Positions 53,143-62,428 of a DNA stretch of 64,000 nucleotides are shown one piece after another. Under the pieces are notes generated by a model. That model saw only the letters and a list, made by a program, of their open reading frames with translations, was not told the DNA's origin and searched no databases. Numbering within the stretch: position 1 is the stretch's first letter; every line of letters begins with the position of its first letter. This DNA comes from 21-14-0-10-47-8 sp966211455 (GTDB lineage: Bacteria; Bdellovibrionota; Bdellovibrionia; Bdellovibrionales; Bdellovibrionaceae): the NCBI GenBank assembly GCA_966211455.1, contig CBIHNI010000012.1, forward strand, positions 1 through 64,000, in the 5' to 3' direction. The translations under genes were made by a program, and so were the position numbers.

Positions 53143-53985
53143 CTACACCGCCACGGGGGCTTTGATCGCTGGATGCGGATCGTAGCCTTCGATTGAAATG
53201 TCTTCGAATGTGAAATCGAAGATGTTTTTCACAGTCGGATTCAGTTTCAACAGCGGCATCGCCTTGTGTTCGCGCGACAGCTGCAGCTTCACCTGATCCA
53301 AATGGTTCAAGTAAATATGCGCATCGCCCAGAGTGTGAACAAAGTCGCCGACTTGCAAACCGCAAACCTGCGCCACCATGTGGGTCAAAAGCGCGTAGCT
53401 TGCGATATTGAAAGGCACGCCCAAGAACACATCCGCACTTCGTTGATACAGCTGGCAAGACAGTTTGCCGTTCGCCACGTAAAACTGGAAGAACGCGTGA
53501 CAAGGCGGCAGCGCCATCTTGTCGACATCACCCGGATTGAAAGCGATCACTAAGTGACGGCGCGAATCCGGATTGTTTTTAATTTGCTCGATGACATTGG
53601 TGATTTGATCGATGGTGCGGCCATCAGCCGCTTCCCATGAACGCCATTGCTTGCCATACACCGGCCCCAAGTTGCCTTCTTCATCGGCCCACTCGTCCCA
53701 GATGCTGACCTTGTTGTCTTTCAAATACTGAATATTGGTTTCGCCCTTCAGGAACCACAAAAGCTCGTGAATGATCGAACGCAGATGCAGCTTCTTGGTG
53801 CTGACCAAAGGGAAACCTTTTTGCAGATCGAAGCGCATTTGATAGCCGAAAAGGCTCAAGGTCCCCGTCCCCGTGCGATCGCCTTTCTCGGCTCCGCGAG
53901 CCAAGATATCACGCATCAGTTGGTGGTAAGGTTCCATGGGATGGAATGAAACGGACGGAAAATTTTGAGTGTTCGTTTCCAGCAT
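53143..53985 (-). CDS. thyA: Thymidylate synthase
   Basis: 280 residues. AGGAGA seven bases before the ATG at 53985 fixes the start, giving a 16-residue extension over the E. coli protein (which would align from Met17). GTGTLSLFGYQMRFDL, LHLRSIIHELLWFLKGETN, the active site ALPPCHAFFQFYV and GVPFNIASYALLTHM are all present. Makes dTMP from dUMP with methylene-tetrahydrofolate. Upstream and in register with folA. Confidence 0.97.
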   Translation of the reverse strand: MLETNTQNFPSVSFHPMEPYHQLMRDILARGAEKGDRTGTGTLSLFGYQMRFDLQKGFPLVSTKKLHLRSIIHELLWFLKGETNIQYLKDNKVSIWDEWADEEGNLGPVYGKQWRSWEAADGRTIDQITNVIEQIKNNPDSRRHLVIAFNPGDVDKMALPPCHAFFQFYVANGKLSCQLYQRSADVFLGVPFNIASYALLTHMVAQVCGLQVGDFVHTLGDAHIYLNHLDQVKLQLSREHKAMPLLKLNPTVKNIFDFTFEDISIEGYDPHPAIKAPVAV

Positions 53986-54106
53986 ATTCGATCTCCTGTG
54001 TATGGATTCACTCTAGCCCCACCCAACCCCACGAGTCATTCACGAGAGGGATGCATCATATTACGCACAGGGTTGCAAAAGCCCCAAACGTCCCTTAAGA
54101 CAGGGC

Positions 54107-55396
54107 ATGGCTATTGAAGTTCGAGACCCCATTCACGGTACAATTGCATTGTCCACGGGCGAAACCGCCGTTGTGGATTCCACTGAATTCCAGCGTTTAC
54201 GCGCCATCAAGCAACTGGGTTTTGCTGATATCAGTTTTCCGGGTGCGACACACACGCGTTTTCTACATTCCTTGGGAGTCTGCCACCTTGCGGGTGAGAC
54301 CTTTGATCATATGTTCCGGGTTTTCCCATTCTCGAACCCTGGCGTGCGCTCAAGATTTAGGCAGGTTTTCCGTCTTGCGGCCATGCTTCATGACGTGGGA
54401 CATGGGCCCCTGTCGCACACGACCGAAGAGGTCATGCCACCGCGAACAGATTTGAGCATTCCGCTTTACAAAGATCGCTCGCAGGATTCCACAATTCGTG
54501 CGACCCACGAAGATTACACGATCAAGTATCTGACCGACTCACCGCTGTCCGAAATTTTGAAAAAGAACTTCGGCGATATTTCGCCTTTGCATGTGGCTTG
54601 TCTGATCGATAAATCGCTGGAATGCCCGGACGATTTCTTTTTGGATAAGGGCATGGATTTCCGCCCGATCCTTTCCCAGCTTGTCAGTGGCGAGCTGGAT
54701 TGCGATCGCATGGATTATCTGGAACGCGATTCTTATTACACCGGCACCAATTACGGTAAATTTGATCGCGACTGGATGATTTCGAATCTGACGCCTTATC
54801 AGGTGGACGGGAAATTTTATCTGGCGATCAATCGCCGCGCCCTTTACACCTTCGATGATTTTTTGATTTCTCGGCACCATATTCACTTGATGGTTTACTT
54901 CCATCACAAATGCATCGTGTACGAAGAGATGCTGAATCGCTATCTGACCTCAAAGGACTGTACTTTCAAACTGCCGGCATCGATTTCGGAATACACCAAG
55001 TACAACGATTTCAAATTGTACGAACATCTAGCTTCTTCGCCGAACGAGTGGGCGCAAAGAATCTCGACCAAACGTCCTTACAAGATGTTTGCCGAATTCC
55101 ACACGACGGCCGAGAACACTCGCCCTGAAAAGCTCAGCGAAGCGGTGAAAGCTGAAGGTATTGACGTGATCTGGGCGTCTTCGTTTGCACGTCTATCGAA
55201 GTATCATTCCAGCTCGCCAGAAGACCGCGCGTATCCGATCTACGTGATCGATCAGTACGACAAATGGGATAAGCCTACGCCGATCGATCAAACCACAGAG
55301 ATTTTTCAAAAGTACGAATCCGCCCGTATTATCGATAGATTGTACGTGGCGCCTGAAAATTACGAGAAGGCACAAGAAATTTTGGCTCGCCGCTAA
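54107..55396 (+). CDS. HD-domain phosphohydrolase, SAMHD1/dNTPase-like
   Basis: 429 residues. Begins VRDPIHGTIAL, a stretch shared with YdhJ/SAMHD1-type proteins. Metal ligands: His in THTRFLHSLGVCHLA, the pair in LAAMLHDVGHGPLSHTTEE, and Asp in GELDCDRMDYLERDSYYTGTNYG. Likely removes phosphate from dNTPs or related nucleotides; the substrate is inferred only from family. Divergent from thyA-folA, which suggests nucleotide pool control as a theme. Confidence 0.85.
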   Translation: MAIEVRDPIHGTIALSTGETAVVDSTEFQRLRAIKQLGFADISFPGATHTRFLHSLGVCHLAGETFDHMFRVFPFSNPGVRSRFRQVFRLAAMLHDVGHGPLSHTTEEVMPPRTDLSIPLYKDRSQDSTIRATHEDYTIKYLTDSPLSEILKKNFGDISPLHVACLIDKSLECPDDFFLDKGMDFRPILSQLVSGELDCDRMDYLERDSYYTGTNYGKFDRDWMISNLTPYQVDGKFYLAINRRALYTFDDFLISRHHIHLMVYFHHKCIVYEEMLNRYLTSKDCTFKLPASISEYTKYNDFKLYEHLASSPNEWAQRISTKRPYKMFAEFHTTAENTRPEKLSEAVKAEGIDVIWASSFARLSKYHSSSPEDRAYPIYVIDQYDKWDKPTPIDQTTEIFQKYESARIIDRLYVAPENYEKAQEILARR

Positions 55397-55476
55397 AGCA
55401 CGGGCCGTTCAACTTTTTGACAATTCTAAATAGATTTCTTGCTGATCTAATCCTGTAAATCAATTTTGAGAACCTT

Positions 55477-55485
55477 TGTTATATT
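55477..55485 (+). promoter_or_regulatory. Extended -10 promoter of the 55522 gene
   Basis: TGT-TATATT (TGn plus a good -10 hexamer) 36 bases before the ATG; no strong -35 is needed for this type. Confidence 0.4.
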
Positions 55486-55521
55486 CCGCTTCGTTTACGC
55501 CAAAAAAAATTAGGAGAATTT

Positions 55522-56124
55522 ATGAAAATGGTAACTCTTGTTACTGCTATGACTTTATCTCTGTCGGCTCTTTCGGCATCAGCCGCTGTTGCGAAAGCTC
55601 AATCTAAAGATTCAAAACGAATTGAATATGCTGCAACTTTGCTGTCTTCTGCTTCGGATTCAATGACGTCCGAGCAGGTTTCGCCAACGAAAGATTCGGA
55701 TTCAAAAGAGATCCTGAAAAAAGTCGCGACTGATATCCAAGGTATAGAAGCGGAAGAATTTGCCGATTATTACGAAGCAGAGCCTGCTGATGCATGGGGA
55801 GCGGACTCGATGATGTACGCAAGTGCTTCTTTGGCAGACGCCATGTCTTATGTAACAGATTTTGTTTTGGAGTCTTTGGACGCCATCGATTCAGAGAATG
55901 ACAAAGAAGAGGCAGATAAACAAAAACTCAAGCTGGCAAACGCCTTGATCTCGATCCAAAAAGCTGAACCAATCTTAAAAGACCTGCAGAAATACAAAAA
56001 AGTTTCTTTCGGGATTGCTCCGATGGGCGCCGTTCAATGTGGCGTTACCTTCCCTGCTCTACTGATCATGGACGGAACTGAAGGTCTTGTTTACGTCATT
56101 TCAAACGAAGGTTCTGGCTGCTAA
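55522..56124 (+). CDS. Acidic secreted protein of unknown function
   Basis: 200 residues, AGGAG before the ATG. Signal peptide (SLSALSASAAVA), then a very acidic, mostly helical domain with runs such as EAEEFADYYEAEPADAW and DAIDSENDKEEADKQ. A C-terminal hydrophobic strand with two cysteines (AVQCGVTF and the final GC) may close a loop. No family recognised. Confidence 0.65.
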   Translation: MKMVTLVTAMTLSLSALSASAAVAKAQSKDSKRIEYAATLLSSASDSMTSEQVSPTKDSDSKEILKKVATDIQGIEAEEFADYYEAEPADAWGADSMMYASASLADAMSYVTDFVLESLDAIDSENDKEEADKQKLKLANALISIQKAEPILKDLQKYKKVSFGIAPMGAVQCGVTFPALLIMDGTEGLVYVISNEGSGC

Positions 56125-56131
56125 GCTGGGC

Positions 56132-57301
56132 CTAACGAAACGCGGGAATGCCTGTGATGTGCTGACCTAGAACCAGACGATGGATTTCTTCGGTCCCTTC
56201 ATAGGTGTTCACGCTTTCCAGATTCATCATGTGACGCGCGATATGGTAATCACCTAAGATTCCATTCGCTCCAAGCAGATCTCGCGCAACCCGCGCAATT
56301 CTCAAAGCTTTCGAAACGTTGTTCATCTTGGCCATCGAGATTTGTTCCGGTGTGGCTTTGTTTTGATCTTTCAATCTTCCCAAATGCAATGCCAGCATTT
56401 GTCCCAATGTGATTTCGGTGAACATATCGGCAAGCTTTGCTTGCACCAGCTGATGACCTGCCAATGGCTTGTTATCAAACTGACTGCGTCCTTTGGTGTA
56501 CTCGAGTGCTCGTTGGTAACAATCTTGAGCGGCACCTAGCACCCCCCATGAAATTCCATAGCGGGCGTTGTTCAAACAGCTGAAGGGACCTTTCAGTCCT
56601 TCGACTTCCAGCTTGTGGGTTGCCGGAATTGGAACATCTTTGAAAATGTATTCGGACGAAGCACTGGCGCGAAGGCTGAGACGTTTTTCCAACGTGCGCA
56701 CTTCGATTCCCGGCAAACTGCGATCGACGATAAAACCGTTGATCTTTCCGGCCTCATTCTTTGCCCAGACGATTGCCAGATCTGCAAGCGTTCCGTTGGT
56801 GAGCCATCGTTTGTGACCGTTCAGAATGTATTTGTCGCCCTCTTTGCGCACATGGGTCGTCATGCCCGCCGGATTCGATCCGAAATCAGGTTCGGTCAAA
56901 CCAAAGCAGCCGATCAGTTTTCCCTGCGCCATCTCTGGCAGGTATTTCTTTTTCAGATCTTCGCTGGCATAGGCTGAAATCGGAAACATGCAAAGCGCGC
57001 CTTGCACGCTAACGAAGCTGCGAAGGCCGCTGTCGGCGCGCTCGATTTCTTGCATGATCAAGCCATAGCTTGTGTAGTTCATGCCGGCACAGCCGTAACC
57101 TTTGATCGTGGAACCCAGGGTTCCAAGCTTTGCAAAACCCGGAATCAATTCTTTGGGAAATCTTTGCGTCTCAAAGCAATCGGCGATGATCGGCATCACG
57201 TCTTTGGAAATGAAGCTTCGAACATTGGCGCGAATGGATTTTTCTTCGCTGCTCAGTTGCTCGTCCAAATTGTAGAAATCGATTCCTTGGTATTCGCTCA
57301 T
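56132..57301 (-). CDS. Acyl-CoA dehydrogenase, glutaryl-CoA dehydrogenase-like
   Basis: 389 residues from the ATG at 57301, which overlaps the SDR stop as ATGA. FGLTEPDFGSNPAGM (FAD and substrate loop), KRWLTNGTLADLAIVWAK, and the catalytic Glu in NTYEGTEEIHRLVLGQHITG. The last motif and overall length fit glutaryl-CoA or short-chain acyl-CoA dehydrogenases. Oxidises an acyl-CoA with FAD. Last gene of the thiolase, SDR, dehydrogenase operon. Confidence 0.88.
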   Translation of the reverse strand: MSEYQGIDFYNLDEQLSSEEKSIRANVRSFISKDVMPIIADCFETQRFPKELIPGFAKLGTLGSTIKGYGCAGMNYTSYGLIMQEIERADSGLRSFVSVQGALCMFPISAYASEDLKKKYLPEMAQGKLIGCFGLTEPDFGSNPAGMTTHVRKEGDKYILNGHKRWLTNGTLADLAIVWAKNEAGKINGFIVDRSLPGIEVRTLEKRLSLRASASSEYIFKDVPIPATHKLEVEGLKGPFSCLNNARYGISWGVLGAAQDCYQRALEYTKGRSQFDNKPLAGHQLVQAKLADMFTEITLGQMLALHLGRLKDQNKATPEQISMAKMNNVSKALRIARVARDLLGANGILGDYHIARHMMNLESVNTYEGTEEIHRLVLGQHITGIPAFR

Positions 57302-58065
57302 GATAAAACCAGATGTTGTCCTGTGACGGCCGCCCCCAGATTGCTGCAAAGATAAAGAAGGGCGTTCGCTGCTTTTTCGGGTTCGGTGATGCGGATTGCG
57401 GAATCGACAGTCTTCATTTTTTCAGCCGCTTCTTTGATTGAAGCCGCTTCCGGAAAGTGGCCTAAAAGATATTCTTCTGTCAGTCCCATGGAAATGCAGT
57501 TCACCGTCACGTTGAATTCTTGCAGTTGCTTGGCCAATGTTTTCGAGAAAGCAAGCAGTCCCGTGCGGGCGGCGGTCGCCGTTGCATCTGCGGCCAGACC
57601 CTTGTTCATTGCATCTTGCAGAAGATAAATAATTCGTCCGCGCTTACGGCCTTTCAAAAAGCTGGCGGCATATTCGGTGGCACGCAAGGAAACCAGAAGG
57701 TTTTTTTGGATTTGGCTTTCTAGATCTTGATTTTCCACACCGACTTGGAAAGGTGTCGGTTTTGTTTCCATCATGGCGTCGATATAGACATCGATGCTGC
57801 CAAAAGTCTGCGCCGCTTTTCCGATCGCATCTTTGATCGCACCGGGCTGATCCCATTTGGTTGGGATCGCCATCGCACGACCAAATTTATCATTCATCTC
57901 GCGCTGGTCACAAATCACCTGACAAAACTTTTGCATTTTGTCGGCATCGGCATCGATCAAAGCGATATCGGCCCCATTCTGCGCCAAGGTCATCATCAGG
58001 TTTTGGATGGTGGGACCCGCAGGCCCCAGGATCACGACAGTTCTTTGGTGTAAGTTCAATTCCAT
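57298..58065 (-). CDS. SDR-family protein without catalytic Tyr/Lys
   Basis: 255 residues of Rossmann type. The glycine motif is altered (LGPAGPTIQN) and the position where YxxxK should stand reads ATAAR, within DATATAARTGLLAFSK; Tyr and Lys are both gone. The adjacent VNCISMGLTEEYLL is the usual SDR strand. So it may bind a nucleotide or act as a scaffold rather than a reductase. It follows thiolase by 3 bases and overlaps the acyl-CoA dehydrogenase gene, so it belongs to this acyl-CoA operon. Confidence 0.75.
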   Translation of the reverse strand: MELNLHQRTVVILGPAGPTIQNLMMTLAQNGADIALIDADADKMQKFCQVICDQREMNDKFGRAMAIPTKWDQPGAIKDAIGKAAQTFGSIDVYIDAMMETKPTPFQVGVENQDLESQIQKNLLVSLRATEYAASFLKGRKRGRIIYLLQDAMNKGLAADATATAARTGLLAFSKTLAKQLQEFNVTVNCISMGLTEEYLLGHFPEAASIKEAAEKMKTVDSAIRITEPEKAANALLYLCSNLGAAVTGQHLVLS

Positions 58066-58068
58066 GCT

Positions 58069-59250
58069 TTAGATCTTTTCAATGATAATGGCGATGCCTT
58101 GGCCGCCACCGATGCAAGCGCTCCCCAAGGCGTATTTGCCATTGCGACGAAGCAGTTCGTACACCAAAAGATTCATGATGCGCGTGCCGGATGCGCCCAA
58201 AGGATGGCCGACCGCGATCGCTCCGCCATTGACGTTGGTTTTGGCTGGATCCAGTTTCAGTTCGCTTTCCACTGCCAAGTATTGGGCCGCGAAAGCTTCG
58301 TTCACTTCGACCAAGTCCATCTGCTGCAACGTGAGCCCGGCTTTTTGCAAAGCCATTCTTGCTGCGCCGGCAGGACCGATCCCCATGATTTTTGGATCGC
58401 AACCAACGCTGGCGTAAGAGACGATTCTTGCAAGTGGCTTTAAGCCCAGTTGCTTGGCTTCGGATTCACTCATCAGTAACGAGCAAGCCGCCCCATCGAC
58501 GATGCCGGATGCTGTCGCTGCTGTGACAAGGCCGTCTTTTTTGAACATCGGCTTCATGCCCGAGATTTTTTCGAAAGTGACATCTGGCTTTGGATGTTCA
58601 TCTTTGTCGACAGTCATCGGACCTTTTTTGGATTCGATGGTGACTGGGGTCATCTCTTCGACAAATCGTCCCGCAGCTAAAGCTTGCTTGTAACGAGTTT
58701 GCGATTGGATCGAGTATTCATCGACTTGTTTGCGAGTGATGCCGTATTTCTCGCCCAAATTTTCGGCTGTGATCGCCATCGGGATTCCGGCGTAAGCATC
58801 TGTGAGCGCAGCCGTCATCGCATCTTCCAGCTCGCCTGGTCCCATGCGGATTCCGCCGAAGCGAATGTTGCGCATGACATAAGGGATCTGTGACATTTGT
58901 TCGACACCACCAGCGAGCACTGCTGTGGCTTCCCCGTCACGGATCATCTGCGCACCAGAAATCCAAGACTGAAATCCACTGCCGCAAAGGCGATTGACGA
59001 TATAAGCACCGCGATCCACCGGCACACCGATTTTCAAACCGATATGACGTGCAAGATATGCAGCATCGGCGCCACTTTGCACAACGTTTCCAAAGATTGT
59101 GTGATCGATTTTATCTGGGGAAACGCCAGCTTGCTCTAAAGTCGCTTTGGCTGCGATCACGCCCAGTTCTGTTGCTGATACATCTTTCAGCGATCCGCCG
59201 AAAGCTCCGAATGGTGTTCTTTTGCCTGATATAAAGACTATTTTTTCCAT
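58069..59250 (-). CDS. Acetyl-CoA acetyltransferase (thiolase II)
   Basis: 393 residues. Nucleophile Cys in NRLCGSGFQSW, His in GGAIAVGHPLGASGTRI, second Cys in LGSACIGGGQG, all the thiolase signatures. Condenses or cleaves acetoacetyl-CoA. First gene of the operon; the SDR start lies 3 bases after its stop. Confidence 0.95.
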   Translation of the reverse strand: MEKIVFISGKRTPFGAFGGSLKDVSATELGVIAAKATLEQAGVSPDKIDHTIFGNVVQSGADAAYLARHIGLKIGVPVDRGAYIVNRLCGSGFQSWISGAQMIRDGEATAVLAGGVEQMSQIPYVMRNIRFGGIRMGPGELEDAMTAALTDAYAGIPMAITAENLGEKYGITRKQVDEYSIQSQTRYKQALAAGRFVEEMTPVTIESKKGPMTVDKDEHPKPDVTFEKISGMKPMFKKDGLVTAATASGIVDGAACSLLMSESEAKQLGLKPLARIVSYASVGCDPKIMGIGPAGAARMALQKAGLTLQQMDLVEVNEAFAAQYLAVESELKLDPAKTNVNGGAIAVGHPLGASGTRIMNLLVYELLRRNGKYALGSACIGGGQGIAIIIEKI

Positions 59251-59328
59251 AGGTATTTAGAGTAAGGTGAAATCCAAAGCACAGGTAGTATTTTTCACTC
59301 AACGCGCTACCCAAAAGGAATCACGTCG

Positions 59329-60585
59329 ATGAAAGTTTTGGTGATAGGACAAGGCGGCCGCGAGCATGCATTGGTTCATGCTCTTTCACAATGTTCGTCG
59401 GTCTCGGACATTCACGCGATCCCCGGCTCTTCGGGTATGAGTCGCGAAGCGATCTGCCACGACATGGATTGGAAACAATCTTCACAAATCATCGACTTTT
59501 GCCTGCGCACGGAAATCGATTTCGTCATGATCGGCCCTGAAGATCCTTTGGTCGAAGGTTTGTCGGATCGTTTGCGCGAACGCGGGATTCTGGTCGTGGG
59601 ACCCTCATCGGAAGCGGCGCAATTGGAAGGTTCGAAAATTTTTGCCAAACAATTTATGCAAGCTTCGGGTGTTCCAACTTCGCGATTTGAAATTGTCAGC
59701 TCGGTCGAAGACGTCTTGCGGGTCGCGGGAAAATTTACCGCACCTTACGTTTTGAAAGCGGATGGTTTGGCGGCTGGCAAAGGTGTGTTTATTTGCAAAA
59801 CTTTGTCTGAACTGGAAGAAGCATCCCGGGATCTTTTCGAGAAACGTATTTTGGGAGATGCTGGCAACCGCGCGCTGCTTGAGCAGTTTATGCCGGGTTG
59901 GGAATTGTCTTACCTGATTTTCACCAATGGTAAAACTTGGCAGACATTGCCGCTGGCGCAAGACCACAAGCGATTGCAAGATGGCGATGTCGGACCCAAC
60001 ACTGGCGGCATGGGGACGGTTGCACCTTTACAGATCGATGCTTCATTGCGCGAGCAAATTGAAACCCGCATCGTTGCACCGACTGTCGCACATCTGCAGT
60101 CGATGAATTATCTGTATCGTGGCGTCCTTTTTATCGGCGTGATGGTGACCGCTGAAGGTCCACAAGTTTTGGAATTCAACTGTCGCTTTGGTGATCCGGA
60201 AACGCAGGTGATTCTGCCGCTGATTGATGGCGATCTGGGTTTGATTTTGAAAGATCTTTCGCAGGGGAAAATTCATTCGTTTAAACAGAAACCTTTGTTT
60301 GCTTCTTGCGTGGTTCTGGCAGCGCCTGGCTACCCGATGAATCCAGAAAAAAATCTGCTGATCGAAGGCAATCCCACAGCTGAAACCGAGATGAGCTACT
60401 TCCTGCACGCCGGAACAAAAAAAGATGGCGATGGCCGCTGGTTCACCCGTGGTGGACGCGTGCTGAATTCGGTGGGCCTGGGATCCACACTGAAAGAATC
60501 TTTGTCGAAGGCCTACGAACTTTCCACACAAGCCCGCTGGATGGGCTTACAAAAACGCTCGGACATCGGCTCAAAGATTCAGTAA
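59329..60585 (+). CDS. purD: Phosphoribosylamine-glycine ligase
   Basis: 418 residues. KVLVIGQGGREHALVHAL, APYVLKADGLAAGKGVFIC (ATP-grasp), and EFNCRFGDPETQVILPL are diagnostic. Second step of purine synthesis. AAGGA lies 9 bases before the ATG. It is convergent with the transposase gene at 60605; no other pur gene is nearby. Confidence 0.96.
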   Translation: MKVLVIGQGGREHALVHALSQCSSVSDIHAIPGSSGMSREAICHDMDWKQSSQIIDFCLRTEIDFVMIGPEDPLVEGLSDRLRERGILVVGPSSEAAQLEGSKIFAKQFMQASGVPTSRFEIVSSVEDVLRVAGKFTAPYVLKADGLAAGKGVFICKTLSELEEASRDLFEKRILGDAGNRALLEQFMPGWELSYLIFTNGKTWQTLPLAQDHKRLQDGDVGPNTGGMGTVAPLQIDASLREQIETRIVAPTVAHLQSMNYLYRGVLFIGVMVTAEGPQVLEFNCRFGDPETQVILPLIDGDLGLILKDLSQGKIHSFKQKPLFASCVVLAAPGYPMNPEKNLLIEGNPTAETEMSYFLHAGTKKDGDGRWFTRGGRVLNSVGLGSTLKESLSKAYELSTQARWMGLQKRSDIGSKIQ

Positions 60586-60604
60586 CCGGCCGTCTGATTT
60601 GCAC

Positions 60605-61345
60605 TTAACTCCACAGGATTTCCCACTCTTTTTGTAGGAGTCCCCGCAATCTGTCTTTGCGGTACTGGATCTGCCCGAGCGCCTCTTTCTCATTGAGCTG
60701 GATGTAATTACGGACTTGCAGCTGATCTCGGTAAGCCTTCACGACACGAGTAAATGGTCGATGCTTCCAAAGCTTTTGCAGCTTTGCCGTAGCCCCGCTA
60801 ACCCCAAGACTTCCCTGGGCTTCCAAGCCTTCCCCTTCGCTTGCGATCCCCCTTTCGGGGGTACCGGTCACGTTGTGAGTTTTCGCTTCGTTCGAAGACC
60901 CCGTGGGGGTATCGGTCACCATGTGGCTTTTAGCCGCCGTGACTGATACCCCTGCAGGGCCCAGGACTTTGCAGACTGAGAGTAGGCCCTCTTTCTCGAA
61001 TCTCTGCGCGATTTGTCCGGCCAAGACTCTGAAGAAATGCTGGTACAGAGATCTTCTAGATGTTCGGATTAAAAGGTGGATGTGATTGTTTTGGATAGAG
61101 ACCTGTTCCACTTTGATAAAGAACTTCACTGCGTACTTCTGAACAAGAAAATGAATGAGCTGAAATCTCCGTGAAATGCGAAGACCGCCACGGACTCTGT
61201 CACGATTGGCTTTTAGCACCAGATGCAGGGACGCTTTGGTGGAAAGGGGCCGAGCTCCGCGGCCTGCTCGCAGCTGCCGAAGACTGCCGCCGTGTGAATA
61301 GCGATGTTTCCAGTGAATCTTGTGAAATGAAGTTTGTTTTGTCAT
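60605..61345 (-). CDS. HUH/Y1 transposase carrying REP-like repeats within its frame
   Basis: 246 residues. HUH motif His88-Ile-His90 in QVSIQNNHIHLLI and catalytic Tyr214 in RNYIQLNEKEA, plus the basic N-terminus RAGRGARPLSTKASLHLVLKA, identify a RAYT-type transposase unlike the one at 12563. Residues about 127-188 form an insert of low complexity (VSVTAAKSHMVTDTPTG, HNVTGTPERG) that is encoded by REP-like DNA repeats. Whether the inserted protein is active is unclear; the metal and tyrosine residues survive. No strong ribosome site. Confidence 0.82.
   Translation of the reverse strand: MTKQTSFHKIHWKHRYSHGGSLRQLRAGRGARPLSTKASLHLVLKANRDRVRGGLRISRRFQLIHFLVQKYAVKFFIKVEQVSIQNNHIHLLIRTSRRSLYQHFFRVLAGQIAQRFEKEGLLSVCKVLGPAGVSVTAAKSHMVTDTPTGSSNEAKTHNVTGTPERGIASEGEGLEAQGSLGVSGATAKLQKLWKHRPFTRVVKAYRDQLQVRNYIQLNEKEALGQIQYRKDRLRGLLQKEWEILWS
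60857..60953. repeat. REP family 2, three units inside the transposase gene
   Basis: GTGACCGGTACCCCC (minus, 60871-60857), GTGACCGATACCCCC (minus, 60919-60905), GTGACTGATACCCCT (plus, 60939-60953). Each has a conserved 5' head then a small C/G palindrome such as CCCCC-GAAA-GGGGG, and the second and third are head to head. Confidence 0.78.
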
Positions 61346-61360
61346 GTGACCGATACCCCC
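61346..61360 (+). repeat. REP family 2 unit abutting the transposase start
   Basis: GTGACCGATACCCCC, immediately upstream of the transposase ATG at 61345-61343, followed by CGCAGG and a CCCCGCA/TGCGGGG inverted repeat to about 61399. The remaining 61400-61528 shows no gene. Confidence 0.75.
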
Positions 61361-61528
61361 GCAGGACTTCAGGAAAGCAAGAAGCTTGCGGGGCTCAGTA
61401 CAAAATTACGAGCAAGAGATGGGAGCCGTGTCCGGTTGTCGGATCAAGGACGGGTTATGCGAGATGAAGACGATTGTTTGAGGCGTGGATTGCGAGAAGA
61501 GAGCCGAAGAAGAGATTTGCCTTTGGGA

Positions 61529-62248
61529 TTAGAAAGTCCAGCGGACGCTCATGGCGGATAGGCGATCTTCGCGGCCGACGGTGTGGCTGACGACCAGGTC
61601 TTTGTTGCCGGTGATTTTTTCGAAAAGTTCGAAGGCGAATTTGGATTCGGTGATTTTGTAGCGGATGGCTGCGTTTGTAAATCCCGAGTACTGGATCTGC
61701 GCCAGGGTTTGGAAAGCCTGCACGTTGAAATTGAATTTGTGTTGCACCGACTGTGGCTGACCACCGCCCAGGACCACCTCTTGCTTCAGGGTCTCTTCGA
61801 CCGTGGTGGCAGCGTGACCGATACTGCTTTCACGAATGGTCGGTGAATTCCATAAGGTCGTGGCCGTGCGGTCAGCGACTTGGGCTGCGACCTGGCTTGC
61901 GCTGTTGGTGGGCTGCATGTCCAAAGGAATCATCTCTTGCGGATCCCAAGGCTTTTCGCTGGCCTTGATTTGATTGAAGTTCGCGATGAGCTCTGGCGAA
62001 ATCGGCTCCCCGTCATCTCCGTAAAAAATCTTTGAAGGTTTGGTGAGCATTATCGCAGCGCGATTGATCGAAGCCGGAACGCGATCTGTGTGCGCATTTT
62101 GAGATTCGACCGAGCCCCAATTGCGATAAGAATACTCAGGAAGATAGCATTGAGAAATCGAAGCTTGCACGATTGCCGGTAATCCAACCAACAATCCTGT
62201 CAAAATCAGCTTTTGAAACTTTAGGCTTTTCATCTCAAAGTGAGACAC
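61529..62248 (-). CDS. Secreted protein behind a sigma-54-like promoter
   Basis: 239 residues from GTG 62248, which has AAGGAGG 8 bases upstream; an in-frame ATG at 62233 starts the hydrophobic core. Signal peptide (LTGLLVGLPAIVQA), then NRAAIMLTKPSKIFYGDDGEPI, a Gln/Ala-rich middle and a strand-rich end (YSGFTNAAIRYKITESKFAFELFEKI, AMSVRWTF with C-terminal Phe). It looks like an envelope-exposed or outer-membrane protein of unknown role. Confidence 0.65.
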   Translation of the reverse strand: MSHFEMKSLKFQKLILTGLLVGLPAIVQASISQCYLPEYSYRNWGSVESQNAHTDRVPASINRAAIMLTKPSKIFYGDDGEPISPELIANFNQIKASEKPWDPQEMIPLDMQPTNSASQVAAQVADRTATTLWNSPTIRESSIGHAATTVEETLKQEVVLGGGQPQSVQHKFNFNVQAFQTLAQIQYSGFTNAAIRYKITESKFAFELFEKITGNKDLVVSHTVGREDRLSAMSVRWTF

Positions 62249-62275
62249 GAAGGTCTCCTCCTTAACGAGAAGAAC

Positions 62276-62292
62276 TTCAAAAGCAGGGCCAA
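62276..62292 (-). promoter_or_regulatory. Sigma-54-like promoter with distal palindrome
   Basis: Minus strand TTGGCCCTGCTTTTGAA has GG at the -24 site, correct 10-base spacing and TTGA where TTGC is expected, so it is near but not perfect consensus. The predicted start is about 16 bases before GTG 62248. The palindrome GTCTCAAAATGAGAC at 62418-62432 lies 126 bases further upstream, the same motif as at 13867. Confidence 0.5.
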
Positions 62293-62428
62293 GAATGAAA
62301 GCCTGGATATTGGTCCTGAAATCGGGGGAAAGATCTGACAAGAAACAAATCTTTCACGCGTCAAAAGCGTTGACGCCCCCGACAGCTAAAACCTTGAGAG
62401 AAGTGACAAATCAGGCGCGTCTCAAAAT

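Noticed and set aside
61817..61830. GTGACCGATACTGC within the 61529 gene as another REP family 2 copy
   Set aside because: It matches only the head, lacks the C/G palindrome and lies in ordinary coding sequence.
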